64,000 nt of DNA from Mycoplasmopsis synoviae ATCC 25204 (GTDB taxonomy: Bacteria > Bacillota_I > Bacilli_A > Mycoplasmatales > Metamycoplasmataceae): the NCBI RefSeq assembly GCF_000969765.1, contig NZ_CP011096.1, forward strand, positions 496,001 through 560,000, given 5' to 3'. The translations under genes and the position numbers were made by a program. The notes below the pieces were generated by a model that worked only from the letters and a program-made list of their open reading frames with translations, did not search any database and was not told the origin of the DNA. Each line of letters opens with the position of its first letter. Position 1 is the first letter of the stretch. Positions 1-10,571 of the stretch are shown here, in pieces.

Positions 1-1072
1 TATAAATATAAAAATCTAAAAAATTATATAAAAGCGGTTTTTTTGTATTTTGTTTTTCAGTATCAATTAATTTTTTTAATTTTAATTTAGGCGAATTTAA
101 AATTTCTAAATAATTATCATAATTTTCAAATTCGCTAAAATTTTGAGTTTCTATTTGATATGAATTTGTATATAAACTTTTATATAAATTAACCGCATTA
201 AAAAAACTATATCTAGGATTTGGATCTTTATAATTTGATTCGTAAAAATAAATCTCATCACCAGTTAGTTTTAGTGCATAATTAAATTCTTTATTATTAA
301 CTGAAAAGTTTTTATTTTTTGAAATAGTAGCGGTTTTAGTAAATGCCGCTCCAAAAGCTTCGTAGAATAATAATTCTTTTTGTTTAAAATTTCTTTTAAT
401 AGTAGTAAAAGGATCAATTATTATTACTGAAAAATTTCTAACGTCTAAATTTCATTTTTTAACGATATTAGATACATAAAAAAAGTCGAAATAAAACTTA
501 AATTTTGAAGTTTTAGAAAAGTTTAATAAAACAATTTTTTTATTTACTTTATCATATGCAAATGCAGTTGAATTAAAATTAAATATTAAATCTTTTTCTT
601 CTTCACTAAAAGAAAAACTAGGATTAAAAATTAATTTTTTTGAATCATCTTTTATAGCTTCTTTAGTTGAATTTATTTTATTTTCTAAACTAGATTTAAT
701 TCCAATATATTCAATTTCTTTGGCTTTAAATTTGTATTTTTTTGAATATCATTTTTGCGCTAGCTCTACATATTTTTTAAACATTTTGTCACTAACGCTT
801 TTTGAAAGTGAAAAATATTTTTGTTTTGTAGAACCATCATCACTTTCAAGAAATTCTGTATATAAAGTTAAATCACCTAAATCTATTTCATCATCTGCTA
901 AAGCTTGTTCTGAATCTGAATTTGAATCTAATAAAATTTCTTCTTTATTTAAATTTTGAAATTCAGCTTCGATAGCGCTTTTGGCAAATATTAGTGCTGG
1001 ATTAAGCAAGAATACTCGCTTAAATAAACTTAGATTTATATTGATGATTTTTTGCATGAAAAAATTATACAT
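1..1072 (-). CDS. Hypothetical protein, possibly UU173/DUF2779-like (3' end outside window)
   Basis: The frame stays open, with TGA read as Trp, from an ATG at 1072 to the window edge, so about 357 N-terminal residues are visible and the C terminus is missing. There is no signal peptide or membrane segment. An acidic stretch lies around residues 45-70. A later part alternates hydrophobic beta-like segments (AFAYDKVNKKIVLLNFSKT, FSVIIIDPF), which resembles the nuclease-like fold of mollicute UU173/DUF2779 proteins. That family guess comes from overall pattern only; no catalytic motif is proven. A second in-frame ATG at 1057 is possible; neither start has a clear ribosome-binding site. The gene is divergent from the membrane-protein gene beginning at 1132. 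Confidence 0.6.
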
Positions 1073-1131
1073 TTTTCACATCTTTAATTTTGTTTTGATA
1101 AAATAATTTAACGTTTTGTGAAAGGTATTCT

Positions 1132-1986
1132 ATGACTAATCATTTCCCATTTTTTCAATGAAAAAAATATCGTAAAATTTCTCTTTTTGCAGGGATTTTA
1201 ATTCTATTAATCGCTTTATTTGTTACTTTATCAAACTGAGTTTTAGATGTGAGAGGACTTAATAACTCGCTTTCTAAATTATCAGCTTCAGCAAGACAGG
1301 AAATTATTTATGCTGATGCGGCCCCTTCGGTGCTAGCTACTTTATGAAAAAACACTTTAACCTTTACTCATATGAGTAATTACGCGCTTGGAATTATTTG
1401 AATTTTATTTGCGCTTTATCCTACAAAGTGACATAGCCAAAGAGCTGCTTATTTAATTACTGTATATATAACAATTACATTTTTAGTTTATTGAGGACTT
1501 ATTTTTCCACAAATTTTTAAAGGTGGAATTGGCCCATTTAAAACATTTTTAACAACACTAGTTCATGCTATTAATCCAATTATAGGTTTTAGCTTAATTA
1601 CTTACAATAGAAAAAGAATAACAATTTCTAAAGGCACATTTTTTGGACTTATTCCAATAATGGTAATTTACTATGGTTTTGCTTTGGTTTCATTTTTAAT
1701 CGGGCAAAATACAGCAGATAATTTTGCTGGACTTAAAAAATCTCCAGATAGTGATGTTTTAATAAATCACCAAAATGGACAAAAACTAGTAGATAACGTT
1801 ATTTATGAATTTTTAAATATTCTTCATCCATTTTTCTACCAAGGTGATAACTTAGCAATTGTAGTTGCAATTAATTTTGGATTAGTAGTTGGCGGTATTT
1901 TATTTACACTTCTACTTGGCTTTATTTGAAAAGTTTCACTTAGATTAAAATGAGATAGAGAAAATAAAGCACATTTGGTATATTAA
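1132..1986 (+). CDS. Six-helix integral membrane protein, unknown function
   Basis: This 284-residue protein starts at an ATG preceded by an AAAGG ribosome-binding site and contains several TGA Trp codons. About six hydrophobic segments can be seen, near residues 15-38, 75-95, 100-128, 138-158, 166-188 and 255-278, with a soluble loop around 195-250. The N terminus is short and basic, and no cleavable signal or lipobox is present. I recognise no transporter motif; the shape resembles mollicute-specific six-helix proteins of unknown role. It lies 6 bp upstream of the pseudouridine synthase gene and is probably cotranscribed with it. Confidence 0.75.
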
Positions 1987-1992
1987 TAGTAA

Positions 1993-2697
1993 ATGAAAAT
2001 ACGAATTGAAAAATTTATCGCAGATTCTACTTTATATACTAGAAACGAAATTAAGAAATTAATTTCAAAAGGTTTAGTTAAAGTTAATGACTTAATAATT
2101 AAAAAATCACAGTCAATTGATCCTAAGCTAGATAAAATTTATTTAGAAGGAATTCTTCTCGAGGCCAGAGAAGAATTTTCTTATATCATGATGAATAAAC
2201 CTGCCGGATATATCTGTGCTAATTTCGATTGAAATAAACAAGTTGTTTTTGAACTTCTTCTTGATTTAGAAATGAATCTAAAAGACTTTTTTACAATCGG
2301 AAGACTAGATATCGATACCGAAGGATTATTAATTATTACTAACGATGGAAAGCTAAGTCATAATCTCCTTTCTCCAAAAAAACATATTCCAAAAACCTAT
2401 TATGTAGAGCTAGATAAACCGCTAGAGAAAAACATAAAAGAATTACTTGAAAAAGAACTTTTAATCGATGAAATTAAATATAAAAAATCGATATTAAATA
2501 ATATTTCAAATAACAAATGTGAAATTACTATCTTTGAAGGAAAATTTCATCAAATTAAAATTATTTTTTCTCACTTTGGATATAAAGTTACTTATTTAAA
2601 AAGAATAAAAATGAATAATTTATCTTTAGATGAAAATCTAAAGTCAGGTGAATATAAATTTTTAACTAAAGAGGAATTGGACTTATTAAAAAATTAA
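1993..2697 (+). CDS. Pseudouridine synthase, RsuA/RluB family
   Basis: The 234-residue product has the two-part RsuA architecture. An S4 RNA-binding domain occupies about residues 1-60 (MKIRIEKFIADS, then RNEIKKLISKGLVKVND). A catalytic domain follows, with the family motif GRLDIDTEGLLIITNDG, in which the first Asp after GRL is the catalytic nucleophile. It isomerises uridine to pseudouridine in rRNA. The length matches the small-subunit enzyme RsuA (about 230 residues) better than the longer RluB, but the exact rRNA target cannot be decided from sequence. It lies 6 bp after the membrane-protein gene, and its last 4 bp overlap the end of the convergent coiled-coil gene. Confidence 0.9.
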
Positions 2698-5168
2698 TTT
2701 TTTAATACTCTAGCTAGAATTACATTTATTATTTCACTAGTTTCATCTAGAATTCATTTTGTATTATTTTTAATGGTAAAAGCAGCTTTATTGATTCTGC
2801 CTGCTTTAGTTTGATAATTTTCAGATTCTAAATGCAGTGGCGAGTTGAATCTATAAGTGTTAATTAATTGTCTAATAGGATCTGTTTTTATAGGTTCAGC
2901 TGCTAAATCGATGGCATCATTAATTTCATCAATTCATTTTTTAAATTTACTAAGTTTATTTTTAATTGAAATTGCAGCATTTCTTAAAGCAGAATATTGA
3001 TTAGATAAAAGTGCATTTTGTTTTTTGAAATTATCTAATTCACTTTTGGCTAGATTATATTTTTCAGTTGCATTTCTTATTAGATTTGTTTTTTCATTAA
3101 GCTGATTTTGCAGCTCTTGATTTTGCCTCTCTCAATAAGCAATGTTACTATTATTTTGATTAAGCTGCGATCTTAAATTATTTAAATTTAAATTATTTTG
3201 ATTTATTGTATTTTTGAAATTTGAATTTTCAATTTTAAGAAGTTTTATTTCATTTATTTTTTTCTGAAGTTGATTATTTATCGAGTCTATCAAAGAATTT
3301 AAATTATTAATTTCTTCTTTGTTTTTAATAATTGCTTTTTCTTTTTCTAAAATTAATTTTTCTAAATTGCTAGAGTCAAAGTTTTTATTTAACTTATTAG
3401 TATTAAGTTCAAATCTTAAACTTTCAAGTTGACTTTGATCTTGTAAATTATTTAAACTCAGCCTTTTTATTTCATCTAAATATGAATAAATTAAATCGTT
3501 ATCTGCAGAAAAATTATTAGCCAAAATTTGAGCTTGAATAAAATAATTTTCAATTTCACTATCAGATAAATTTTTATCTAAAAGCTTTTCTAAAATTTTA
3601 CTTTTAGCAATGTAGTCAAAATTTTTATCAGTTAATGTTTTATTGATAAATTCTAGCTTTAGTGAATTTAAATAAAGATTTTCTAAGGCTTTATCTAAAT
3701 GAGTTTTATTTTTAGAAATTTGATTTTTAATGCTTGTTTTTAAAATATTTATAGCATTAATTTCTTTGTAAATATTTTGAATATTTACATCTTCAATTGA
3801 ATCGATAAATTCATCGCTAACTGAATTATTTTCTGGATTATTATTTAGTGAAATTAAAGTTAAATTTAAATTATTTAGTCTTAAATTTTTTGTATTTAAT
3901 TCTAAATATAAAGAATTTTCTTTATTTATTAAATTTAAAATTTCACTGCTATTTTTTGTAATAGATGAAAATTTAGAAAGTAAAAATGAATTTAACTCTA
4001 AATTAATATCCTGAATAAAAGATGAATATTTATTTATTAAATTTACATATGAACCACTAATTAAAAATTTATTTGAATTAACATTAAAAACATATTTAAA
4101 ATTGTCTTCAACATATTTTTTGGCATCTTTTAAAAGATTATTTATTTTTAAAGCACTTTCTTCATTTGAATAAACATTAAATACTTCAAAATAAAAATTA
4201 ATTAAATAATTAAATCTTAAAGAGACTTCTGCAATTTTTCTTTCAATATTATTTTTTTCAATTAAAGAACTACTTAAAAAAGTTTTTTCTTGAAGATATA
4301 AATCATTAAAATTTTTAGCCAGTTTATCTAGCTCTTTTTTAGCGCTTAAATTTTCTAAATTTATTTCATCGCTTTTATTTAAATTCAGCGAGTAATTTTG
4401 ATAAAAAGTTTCTGAAAATGAAAAGTATAAATTATAGTTTTGAAGATTAGTTTTAAATTTAGCTACATATTCATTTAAAAGTGCAAGGCTAGTTTTAAAA
4501 TTTTGCGAACTAAATGCAAATGAATCAAGTTTATTTTTAAATTGATTTAAATAAGCTAAAAATCCATTAGCATTGTCTAGATTTAATTTTAAAATATCTT
4601 TAGTTTGACTTTTTTGTAAATCAAATTCATTAATTGCATCAATGCTAGCATTTGCGTTATATATAAATATATCGATAAAAGCCTTTATTTGAGCTTTAAG
4701 CTCTAATAATTCTTTATTTATTTCATCAAATTTTAAATTGTTAATTTCTTTAACTTGCAAAATTTTATTTGTAAATTTTAAATATTTATTTTCATAAAAT
4801 TCATCGAAAAGTTCTACTTGATTTAGTGACGATGAAATTCTAGTATATAAAAGTAAAAATAATTTTTTTAAATTATTTTCGTTATTAAGCTTTTTAACAT
4901 TTTCATTTAAAAGTTCTATATTAGCGCTTAGTTTATTTTCTAAATCATCAAAGTTAGTTGAAGCGCTTAATAAATTTTTAATTTTACTTTGGTTTTCACT
5001 TGAAATTAAATTGTAATTTGGTGGCGCTAAATTAACCAGCTGCGAATCTGAATTAAATTTTGAAAATTTAATATCTGATATTATTTTATATATCGGATAA
5101 ACGCTAGCACAAGCAATTGCGCCAAGAGCGCTGAAACTAGTAAGTAAGATTTTGGCTTTTTTATTCAT
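2694..5168 (-). CDS. Large coiled-coil surface protein with N-terminal membrane anchor or lipobox
   Basis: The 824-residue protein begins at an ATG with an AGGAG site just upstream. The N terminus is a classic export signal: three early lysines, a hydrophobic stretch, then LGAIACAS with Cys20 at a plausible mycoplasma lipobox. Hydrophobicity continues past the Cys, so an uncleaved anchor is also possible. The rest is almost wholly helical, rich in Asn, Lys, Leu and Glu with heptad-like spacing. The strongest coiled coil is near residues 560-740, where Leu/Ile/Asn repeats are dense. No enzyme motif is visible. It probably projects from the membrane as an elongated surface or cytoskeletal component. 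At least two TGA codons (at 3132-3134 and 2754-2756) encode Trp near the C terminus. Confidence 0.75.
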
Positions 5169-5212
5169 TTTTCTCCTTTAGTTAATAAAGTTAAAAATCA
5201 AAAAAAGAGAAA

Positions 5213-5242
5213 AAAATGGAAAAAACCTAAGTTTTTCCATTT
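5213..5242 (-). terminator. Rho-independent terminator
   Basis: Perfect inverted repeat AAATGGAAAAA/TTTTTCCATTT with a six-base loop; the minus strand then runs into Ts. It sits just after the small membrane-protein gene and before the coiled-coil gene, so the two are probably separate transcripts. Confidence 0.65.
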
Positions 5243-5259
5243 CAAAATTTAAATAAAAA

Positions 5260-5751
5260 TTAATTCTTTGATAAGGTGTCAAGAATGTTTCTTGCCTTTA
5301 GTAAATTAAAAATAGCAACAAAATCCAATATTAATCATAAAGCTATTCAAGAAATACTAACAAGAACTTTAGCAGTAATTAAAGCACTAACTGCATCTGC
5401 TTTTTGATGGTAGGTTTCTTGATCGTTTGTTACGTATTTATTTTCTACTTCTCATCTTAGACTTCAAACTCTACCGGTGTAGTATACTTTAAAAACAATA
5501 GGAACTACTGTGGCTAAAAGTCCTCCTAAAAACATAATTGAGATAGAAGCAAAACCTGATGTGTCAGCAGCAAGCATTGAACCTCCTACTACTAATATTA
5601 TTACACCAACAAGGGTAAATACTAGCCCAGTAATAATTAAATTTTTAGTGTGAGTTAGTCTTCTTTTAAGCACTTGAAGATTTTCATAATTAACATATGA
5701 CATGTCAGAAGTTGAATTAATTCTTTGGTTAAGTTTGTTGTTAAAATCCAT
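5260..5751 (-). CDS. Small membrane protein with four predicted helices, unknown function
   Basis: The 163-residue protein has a hydrophilic N terminus of about 35 residues and then four hydrophobic segments, roughly residues 37-60, 68-90, 118-135 and 137-155. A basic motif (LKRRLTHTK) precedes the first helix. One TGA Trp codon at 5464-5466 splits the gene under the standard code. No family is recognised. The ATG lies only 6 nt downstream of a perfect TATAAT box and has no Shine-Dalgarno sequence, so it is probably translated from a leaderless transcript. It is divergent from the ribosomal protein operon. Confidence 0.7.
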
Positions 5752-5757
5752 GAGCTC

Positions 5758-5763
5758 ATTATA
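5758..5763 (-). promoter_or_regulatory. -10 box of a leaderless promoter
   Basis: TATAAT on the minus strand is followed by GAGCTC and then the ATG at 5751. A start site 6-7 nt downstream of the box would fall on the ATG itself. Confidence 0.6.
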
Positions 5764-5807
5764 ACCGAAAAATTATTTTTTGTGCATATAAAAAAATAAA
5801 TTTTTGT

Positions 5808-5813
5808 TATAAT
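5808..5813 (+). promoter_or_regulatory. -10 box for rplJ-rplL
   Basis: TATAAT lies about 85 bp upstream of rplJ and directly before the structured L10 leader. No convincing -35 hexamer is present, as is common in mycoplasmas. Confidence 0.6.
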
Positions 5814-5819
5814 AGAAAA

Positions 5820-5898
5820 GCAATACATTTAGACAGTAACTGCTATGCTTAATTTGTTACCGAGTGTATACTGTATTGCTACTAATTTAAGGAGGTTT
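5820..5898 (+). promoter_or_regulatory. L10-type mRNA leader
   Basis: The 5' region of rplJ can fold. GCAATACA (5820-5827) pairs perfectly with TGTATTGC (5872-5879), enclosing a smaller GTAAC/GTTAC pairing (5836-5840 with 5856-5860). The ribosome-binding site AAGGAGG follows. In many bacteria the L10-(L7/L12)4 complex binds such a leader and represses its own synthesis. The pairing is seen in the sequence; the regulatory role is inferred from position. Confidence 0.6.
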
Positions 5899-6396
5899 AT
5901 GAAAGAATCTAGCTTAAAATTAGCAAAAAAAGTAACAGTTAGCGAAATAACTAACAAAATTTCAAGTGCTAAAGCAATTGCTTTTGCAGAATATCGCGGA
6001 TTAACTGTTGCCCAGTTAAAAGAAATGAGAGTCGAAGCTAAAAAAGTAGGCGTTGAACTTAAAGTTTATAAAAATCGTTTATTTAAATTAGCAACCGATA
6101 AATTAGGTTATGACTTATCAAGTTTCTTAGTTGGGGCAAATATTTTTGCTTTTTCTAACGATGATGATATGTCGGCTGCAAAATTACTTGTTAAATTTGC
6201 AAAAAAACACAAAGAATTTGTAGTTTTAAAAGCCGGTACATTTGAAGGAAAAGTAGTTGACACACAAGAACTTAAAAAAGTGGCAGCTCTTCCAAGCTAC
6301 GAAGAGGCACTTACCATTCTTGCTCGTTCACTTATGGCACCTTTACAACAACTTTCACTAGGACTAAAACTAGTTAGTGAACAAAAATCAAATTAA
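5899..6396 (+). CDS. rplJ: 50S ribosomal protein L10
   Basis: This 165-residue protein is recognisable as L10, the base of the ribosomal stalk that anchors L7/L12 dimers and takes part in GTPase factor recruitment. The segment around EYRGLTVAQLKEMR and the following KNRLFKLA motif are typical, and the C-terminal helix that binds L12 is present. The ATG at 5899 is chosen because AAGGAGG lies 4-9 nt upstream; a longer in-frame extension back to 5845 would run through the folded leader. rplL follows 36 bp downstream. Confidence 0.95.
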   Translation: MKESSLKLAKKVTVSEITNKISSAKAIAFAEYRGLTVAQLKEMRVEAKKVGVELKVYKNRLFKLATDKLGYDLSSFLVGANIFAFSNDDDMSAAKLLVKFAKKHKEFVVLKAGTFEGKVVDTQELKKVAALPSYEEALTILARSLMAPLQQLSLGLKLVSEQKSN

Positions 6397-6432
6397 TAAT
6401 AATAAATATTTAAATTTTTAAGGATAATCAAT

Positions 6433-6804
6433 ATGGCAAAACTTACTAAAGAAACTTTTGTTGAATCTCTAAAAGAGATGTCAATTAAAGAAGTTATGGA
6501 ACTTGTAGAAGCAATGAAAGAAGAATTTGGAGTTGATCCTACTGCGGCTGTTGCTGTTGCTGTTGCTCCTGGAGAAGCTGCTGAAGCTGCTAAAACTAGC
6601 GTTAAAGTGGTTCTTAAAGCTGATAACGGTAAAAAAGTTCAAATTATTAAAGCTGTTAAAGATCTTCTTGGTGGAAGCTTAATGGACGCTAAAAAAATCG
6701 TTGACAATCTTCCTGCAGTTGTTAAAGAAAACATCAAACCAGAAGAAGCAGAACCTATTAGAGCTGCTCTTGTTGAAGCTGGTGCTGAAGTTTCAGTTGA
6801 ATAA
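6433..6804 (+). CDS. rplL: 50S ribosomal protein L7/L12
   Basis: The 123-residue product has the three parts of L7/L12: an N-terminal dimerisation helix (about residues 1-38), an Ala/Val/Pro-rich flexible hinge (about 40-53), and the globular C-terminal domain that contacts translation factors (KTSVKVVLK..., then the [10 protein letters not shown] region). AAGGA lies upstream of the ATG. It is the second and last gene of the stalk operon and is followed by a strong terminator. Confidence 0.97.
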   Translation: MAKLTKETFVESLKEMSIKEVMELVEAMKEEFGVDPTAAVAVAVAPGEAAEAAKTSVKVVLKADNGKKVQIIKAVKDLLGGSLMDAKKIVDNLPAVVKENIKPEEAEPIRAALVEAGAEVSVE

Positions 6805-6820
6805 TAGTTTCATAAAATAA

Positions 6821-6846
6821 AAATTCGCGCCTTGCGAATTTTTTTT
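6821..6846 (+). terminator. Rho-independent terminator of rplJL
   Basis: AATTCGC/GCGAATT stem with a GCCTT loop, followed by eight Ts. It lies between the convergent rplL and asnS genes. Confidence 0.85.
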
Positions 6847-6847
6847 A

Positions 6848-8191
6848 CTACATTTTGATGTTGTCAACAGTTCTTGGATATGGAATTGAGTCTCTAATGT
6901 TTTCAATGCCGGTAGCGTAGACCACTAGGCGTTCAAAGCCGAGTCCAAAACCTGATGATCCCATATCTCCAAATCTTCTAAGATCTAAATATCATTTGAA
7001 GTCTTTTTCTGAGATATTTAATTCGTTGATTCTTTGTTTTAGTTTTTCGTATCTTACTTCTCTTTGAGATCCACCGATTAATTCCCCCACTTGTGGAATT
7101 AAAAGATCAAATGCGGCCACTGTATTACCATCATCATTTTGATGCATATAAAAGGCTTTAAAAGCTTTAGGGAAGTTTATCAGTGCTATAGGGCATTTGA
7201 AAATGCTTTCAACTAAATATCTTTCGTGTTCGGTTCCTAGGTCAAGCCCAAATTTAATGTCTTTGTTTTCGAATTTATCTTTGTGTTTTTCTAGTTCTTT
7301 AATAGCGTCTCTATAGTCAACTATTTTAAGATCGCTTTTAGTGAAAAGCTCTATTCTTTCTTTAAGATTAATATTTAAAAACTCGCTTAAAAATTCAAAT
7401 TCAAATTTATTTTTCTCTAGCGTTTTTTCAAGTACGTTTTTAAGTAGATTCTGCGCTAAATTTATCATGTCATATAAATTAGCAAATGCGACTTCAGGCT
7501 CTACCATTCAAAACTCGGCAAGGTGTTTTTTGGTATTTGAATTTTCAGCTCTAAAGGTAGGTGCAAAGGTATAAATTTTTTTAAAACCAACCGCGTAGCT
7601 TTCTCCGTGAAGCTGTCCGGTTACTCCTAGAGTTGCTTTATTATTTTTCCCAAAGAAATGCTTAATTTCTGATCCATAAACTTCAAAAGTCTCGCCTGCG
7701 CCTTCTCCATCATTTGAAGTAATGATAGGAGAGTTCATATAGTAGAAATTTTTATCGATAAAATACTTATGAATTTCTTGAGCTAGAGTTGATCTAATTA
7801 GCATTACTGCTCTTAACACTTTAGTTCTATGTCTAAGATGAGGAATTTCTCTTAAAGTTTCAAGCTTTATTTCTTTATTTTGAATCGGATAGTCTTCATC
7901 GGCTTTTTTATAGTCAACTAGCTCTAGCGCTTGCATTTCAACTTCTTGACTTTTGCCAGGAGTGTGAAGAATTTTTCCTTTGATAACTGTAGCTGATCCT
8001 GGCTTTAGATTTTCTAGCAATTTAAAATCAAAACCTTTAAATACAACTTGCAAGTTTTTAATAGTGCTTCCATCGTTTATTTCTACAAAGCAAACTTTTT
8101 CATTTCCTCTAAAATATGAAACTCATCCTGAGATGGTTAACTCGCTTTGATCGTAGCTTTTTGGCTTAAGTAAAATGTCTTTAATATCCAT
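6848..8191 (-). CDS. asnS: Asparaginyl-tRNA synthetase
   Basis: The 447-residue class II synthetase charges tRNA-Asn. It has an N-terminal OB-fold anticodon-binding domain (about residues 1-110, starting with [11 protein letters not shown] and including ISGWVSYFRG), then the class II core. Motif 2 is [20 protein letters not shown], a signature that separates AsnRS from AspRS. Motif 3 is [13 protein letters not shown] near the C terminus. The start has AAGGA upstream. TGA codons encode Trp, for example after KHLAEF. Confidence 0.96.
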
Positions 8192-8257
8192 TTAAATCCT
8201 TATATTAATTAGTAGTTAATAAATTAACCAAATTATAAAGTAAAAATTAAAAATTTT

Positions 8258-8287
8258 TTGCGCAATTAATTTCTTTTTCTGTATAAT
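8258..8287 (+). promoter_or_regulatory. Promoter of the APC permease gene
   Basis: TTGCGC (8258-8263) and TATAAT (8282-8287) are separated by 18 bp; the start codon lies about 77 nt downstream of the -10 box. Confidence 0.65.
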
Positions 8288-8363
8288 ATGCTTTAATAAA
8301 TTTTTTTATTAGCGCTAAAAATGCGTTTTAAATAAATTTATTGAATTATTAGAAAGGAAAAAA

Positions 8364-10082
8364 ATGAAAGTAAAAACCGCGAGAAAAATCGGGCTATTAA
8401 CTGCTACTAGTATTTCAATTAGTTCAGTTATTGGTATCGGTATTTTCTTTAAAAACTTTACTGTACTTGGTGCTCAGGCTGTTCCAGAAACAGATACCTT
8501 CGCATTTTGAAGTTTTATTCTTGCATGAGTATTAGGTGCATTTATTTCTCTACTTACAGTATATAGCTTTAGCGAACTTTCAAGCTCTCGTCAATCAAAA
8601 TCAGGACTTGCTGGTTGAGTTGAAGAACTTTCAGGTTCTAAAAAGCAAGGTATGACTGTTAAGTTTCTTCACTCTGGATTTTACTACGCGCTATTAACTG
8701 CTGCTCTTCCTGTTTTTGGAATGGAAGCTATCTTTAAAGCATTTGAAGTAGCAACAGGAAGTAGCGTTAGTCAAGACCCAGAATTCTACCTTGTTGTAAT
8801 ACTGCTTTCTCTTGTATTTTTAGTTGCAATGACTACACTAAACTACTTCTCATTAAAGTGATCATCAAGACTACAAGTATTTTCAACAGCTTTTAAACTT
8901 TTACCACTTGCAATTGCATTTATTCTAGGATTTGTAGGAACTAAATATCTAGGAGTAGATCCTAAAGCGACTGATTCAGCTTCGCTAGAAATTGTAAATA
9001 AAGCAAATGAAGCTAAATCATATTATTTATTTGGAGGATTAAGTTACGGAATAACCTCAGGTGAAAAAAGCTTTAACTTTGCTGGAATGTTTATAGCTTT
9101 ACCTGCTGTTTTATTTGCATTTGACTCATTTTTATCTGTAGGAAACTTAGCTAAAGATGTTAAAAATCCTAAAACAGTTCCTGTTGCTGCTGTTTTAACA
9201 ATTGTAATTTCAGCTACCGTTTATATATTAATTTCTATTGGAGCTGCTCTTAAAGGAACAGGATTTGTTGGTAATTTATTTACAGACATTGTTTTATCTG
9301 TATCAAAAGATCCTGCAACAAGACTAACAGCAAGCAAAGTATTAAATTCATTTGTATTCTTCTTAATTGGTTTTGGAGCGCTTTTTGTAGCAAACTCTAC
9401 ATCAATAGTGCTTTTAAAATCAAGTGAAGGATTAATTGAATATCGTCAAGTAATGTTTTACAAAAAACTAGGTGAATTAAACAAAAGATATAAAAACCTA
9501 GGAAGCTTAGTATTATATTCTGTCTTTGTTTCAATTTATTTACTAGTGGTGGTTTTACCATCAGCGATATCACTAAGTGATTCTGTAATAGATTCATCTA
9601 CAAACTTACCAACTATAATGTTTTTCTTTATATATGCATATACAATGCTATTAGGAATAATAGATAGATTTAAAGGTGGTAAGAAAACAAAACTTAAGGT
9701 TAAAGGATTCCTACCTGCTTCTGTTTTAGCAATTTTATTAATAGTAGCAGTAATTGGATTCCAATTTGTATATAAATTTATAGCAAAAACAGCTCAAAGC
9801 CCAAACGTTGCTGATTCTGCTGGACTATTTTTCTCAGGAACCACTGTCTTTACCTTAGCTCACAATAGTTTAACTAACTTCGGTCTATTAGCTCTTTGCA
9901 TTATTTTAGCGCTAACTAACTACTTTGTTGTTAAAAGACAACTAAGATCAGAAGGGCTAACAATTGAAGATACAGGAAACGCAAGTGATTCTGAGGAAGA
10001 AGTATCATATGAAGAGACTTCTCATGAAAAACATGAAGGCATTTTCTGCAAGATGATGCACAAATTTAAGCCTAAAAAATAA
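8364..10082 (+). CDS. APC-family amino acid permease
   Basis: The 572-residue integral membrane protein begins with the APC pattern: a basic start, then GLLTATSISISSVIGIGIFFKN, the unwound first helix that binds the substrate amine and carboxylate. About 12 hydrophobic segments follow. FDSFLSVGNLAKDVKNPKTVP is the conserved TM6-TM7 region of these carriers. It probably imports an amino acid, which matters in an organism that makes few; the substrate cannot be told. The C-terminal tail is acidic (SDSEEEVSYEE). An AAAGG site precedes the ATG, a good promoter lies upstream and a terminator directly downstream, so it is monocistronic. Confidence 0.85.
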
Positions 10083-10110
10083 AAAAGCATTTCTGCTTTT
10101 TTATTTTTTT
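10083..10110 (+). terminator. Rho-independent terminator
   Basis: AAAAGCA/TGCTTTT stem with a TTTC loop and a T-rich tail directly after the permease stop codon. Confidence 0.75.
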
Positions 10111-10129
10111 TCATTTTGGAAATTAAAAA

Positions 10130-10571
10130 AATAGCCATTGGTTATTTGCTCATTATAACTTCCAAGATACCGCTATCAAAAAATATGTTAATTTTTTTAG
10201 AAGTTTTTTAATAAATAAAATGAACAATAAATTTGTTCATTTTATTTATACAGAAAAAAATTATTTAAAAAAATTTATTTGTCTTGTTTATTTTAACAGG
10301 ATTTTCATTATTTAGCACTTATGCACTTTAACACTACAATGTTAATTTCAGACGGTAATATTAGTACAAAAAATGAAAAAAACTTTGAAGATCTGATCTT
10401 TTAGGATCTGATAAATATAATTATATAACAAAAAATAAATAATGTCAATAGTTAAAATTAAAAAAAATTCAAAAAATGTCAAAATAAAAAGCCGATTTTT
10501 AAAATCGGCAATTTTATTAAATTCTAAGTGGCGCGCTGCACTTTACAATATAGCAATAACTAGTGGCTATT
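10130..10571. mobile_element. Internally deleted IS30-type (IS1630-like) element remnant
   Basis: Both ends resemble the two longer relics at 31.1 and 39.2 kb. The left end CATTATAACTTCCAAG starts at 10151. The right end is the GCCGATTTT/AAAATCGGC hairpin, then TAAGTGG...GCACTTTACAATA (to about 10551). The roughly 320 bp between carries no readable transposase; it includes a hairpin (AAATGAACAA/TTTGTTCATTT) near 10217-10241. Each side is flanked by the same small inverted repeat, AATAGCCATTGGTTATT (10130-10146) and AATAACTAGTGGCTATT (10555-10571), which match as direct repeats at 13 of 17 positions. This is what is known for IS1630, which targets and duplicates inverted repeats. Confidence 0.65.

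Noticed and set aside
2230-2232. Apparent stop splitting the pseudouridine synthase, and similar breaks in asnS, aspS, hisS, gdpP, dnaB, glyS and rpoD
   Set aside because: All are TGA in frame at positions that fit Trp; the conserved domains continue across them, so they are not frameshifts or pseudogenes.
5845-5898. Longer N terminus for L10
   Set aside because: The extension would be translated from the folded leader; AAGGAGG sits right before the ATG at 5899, where normal L10 begins.
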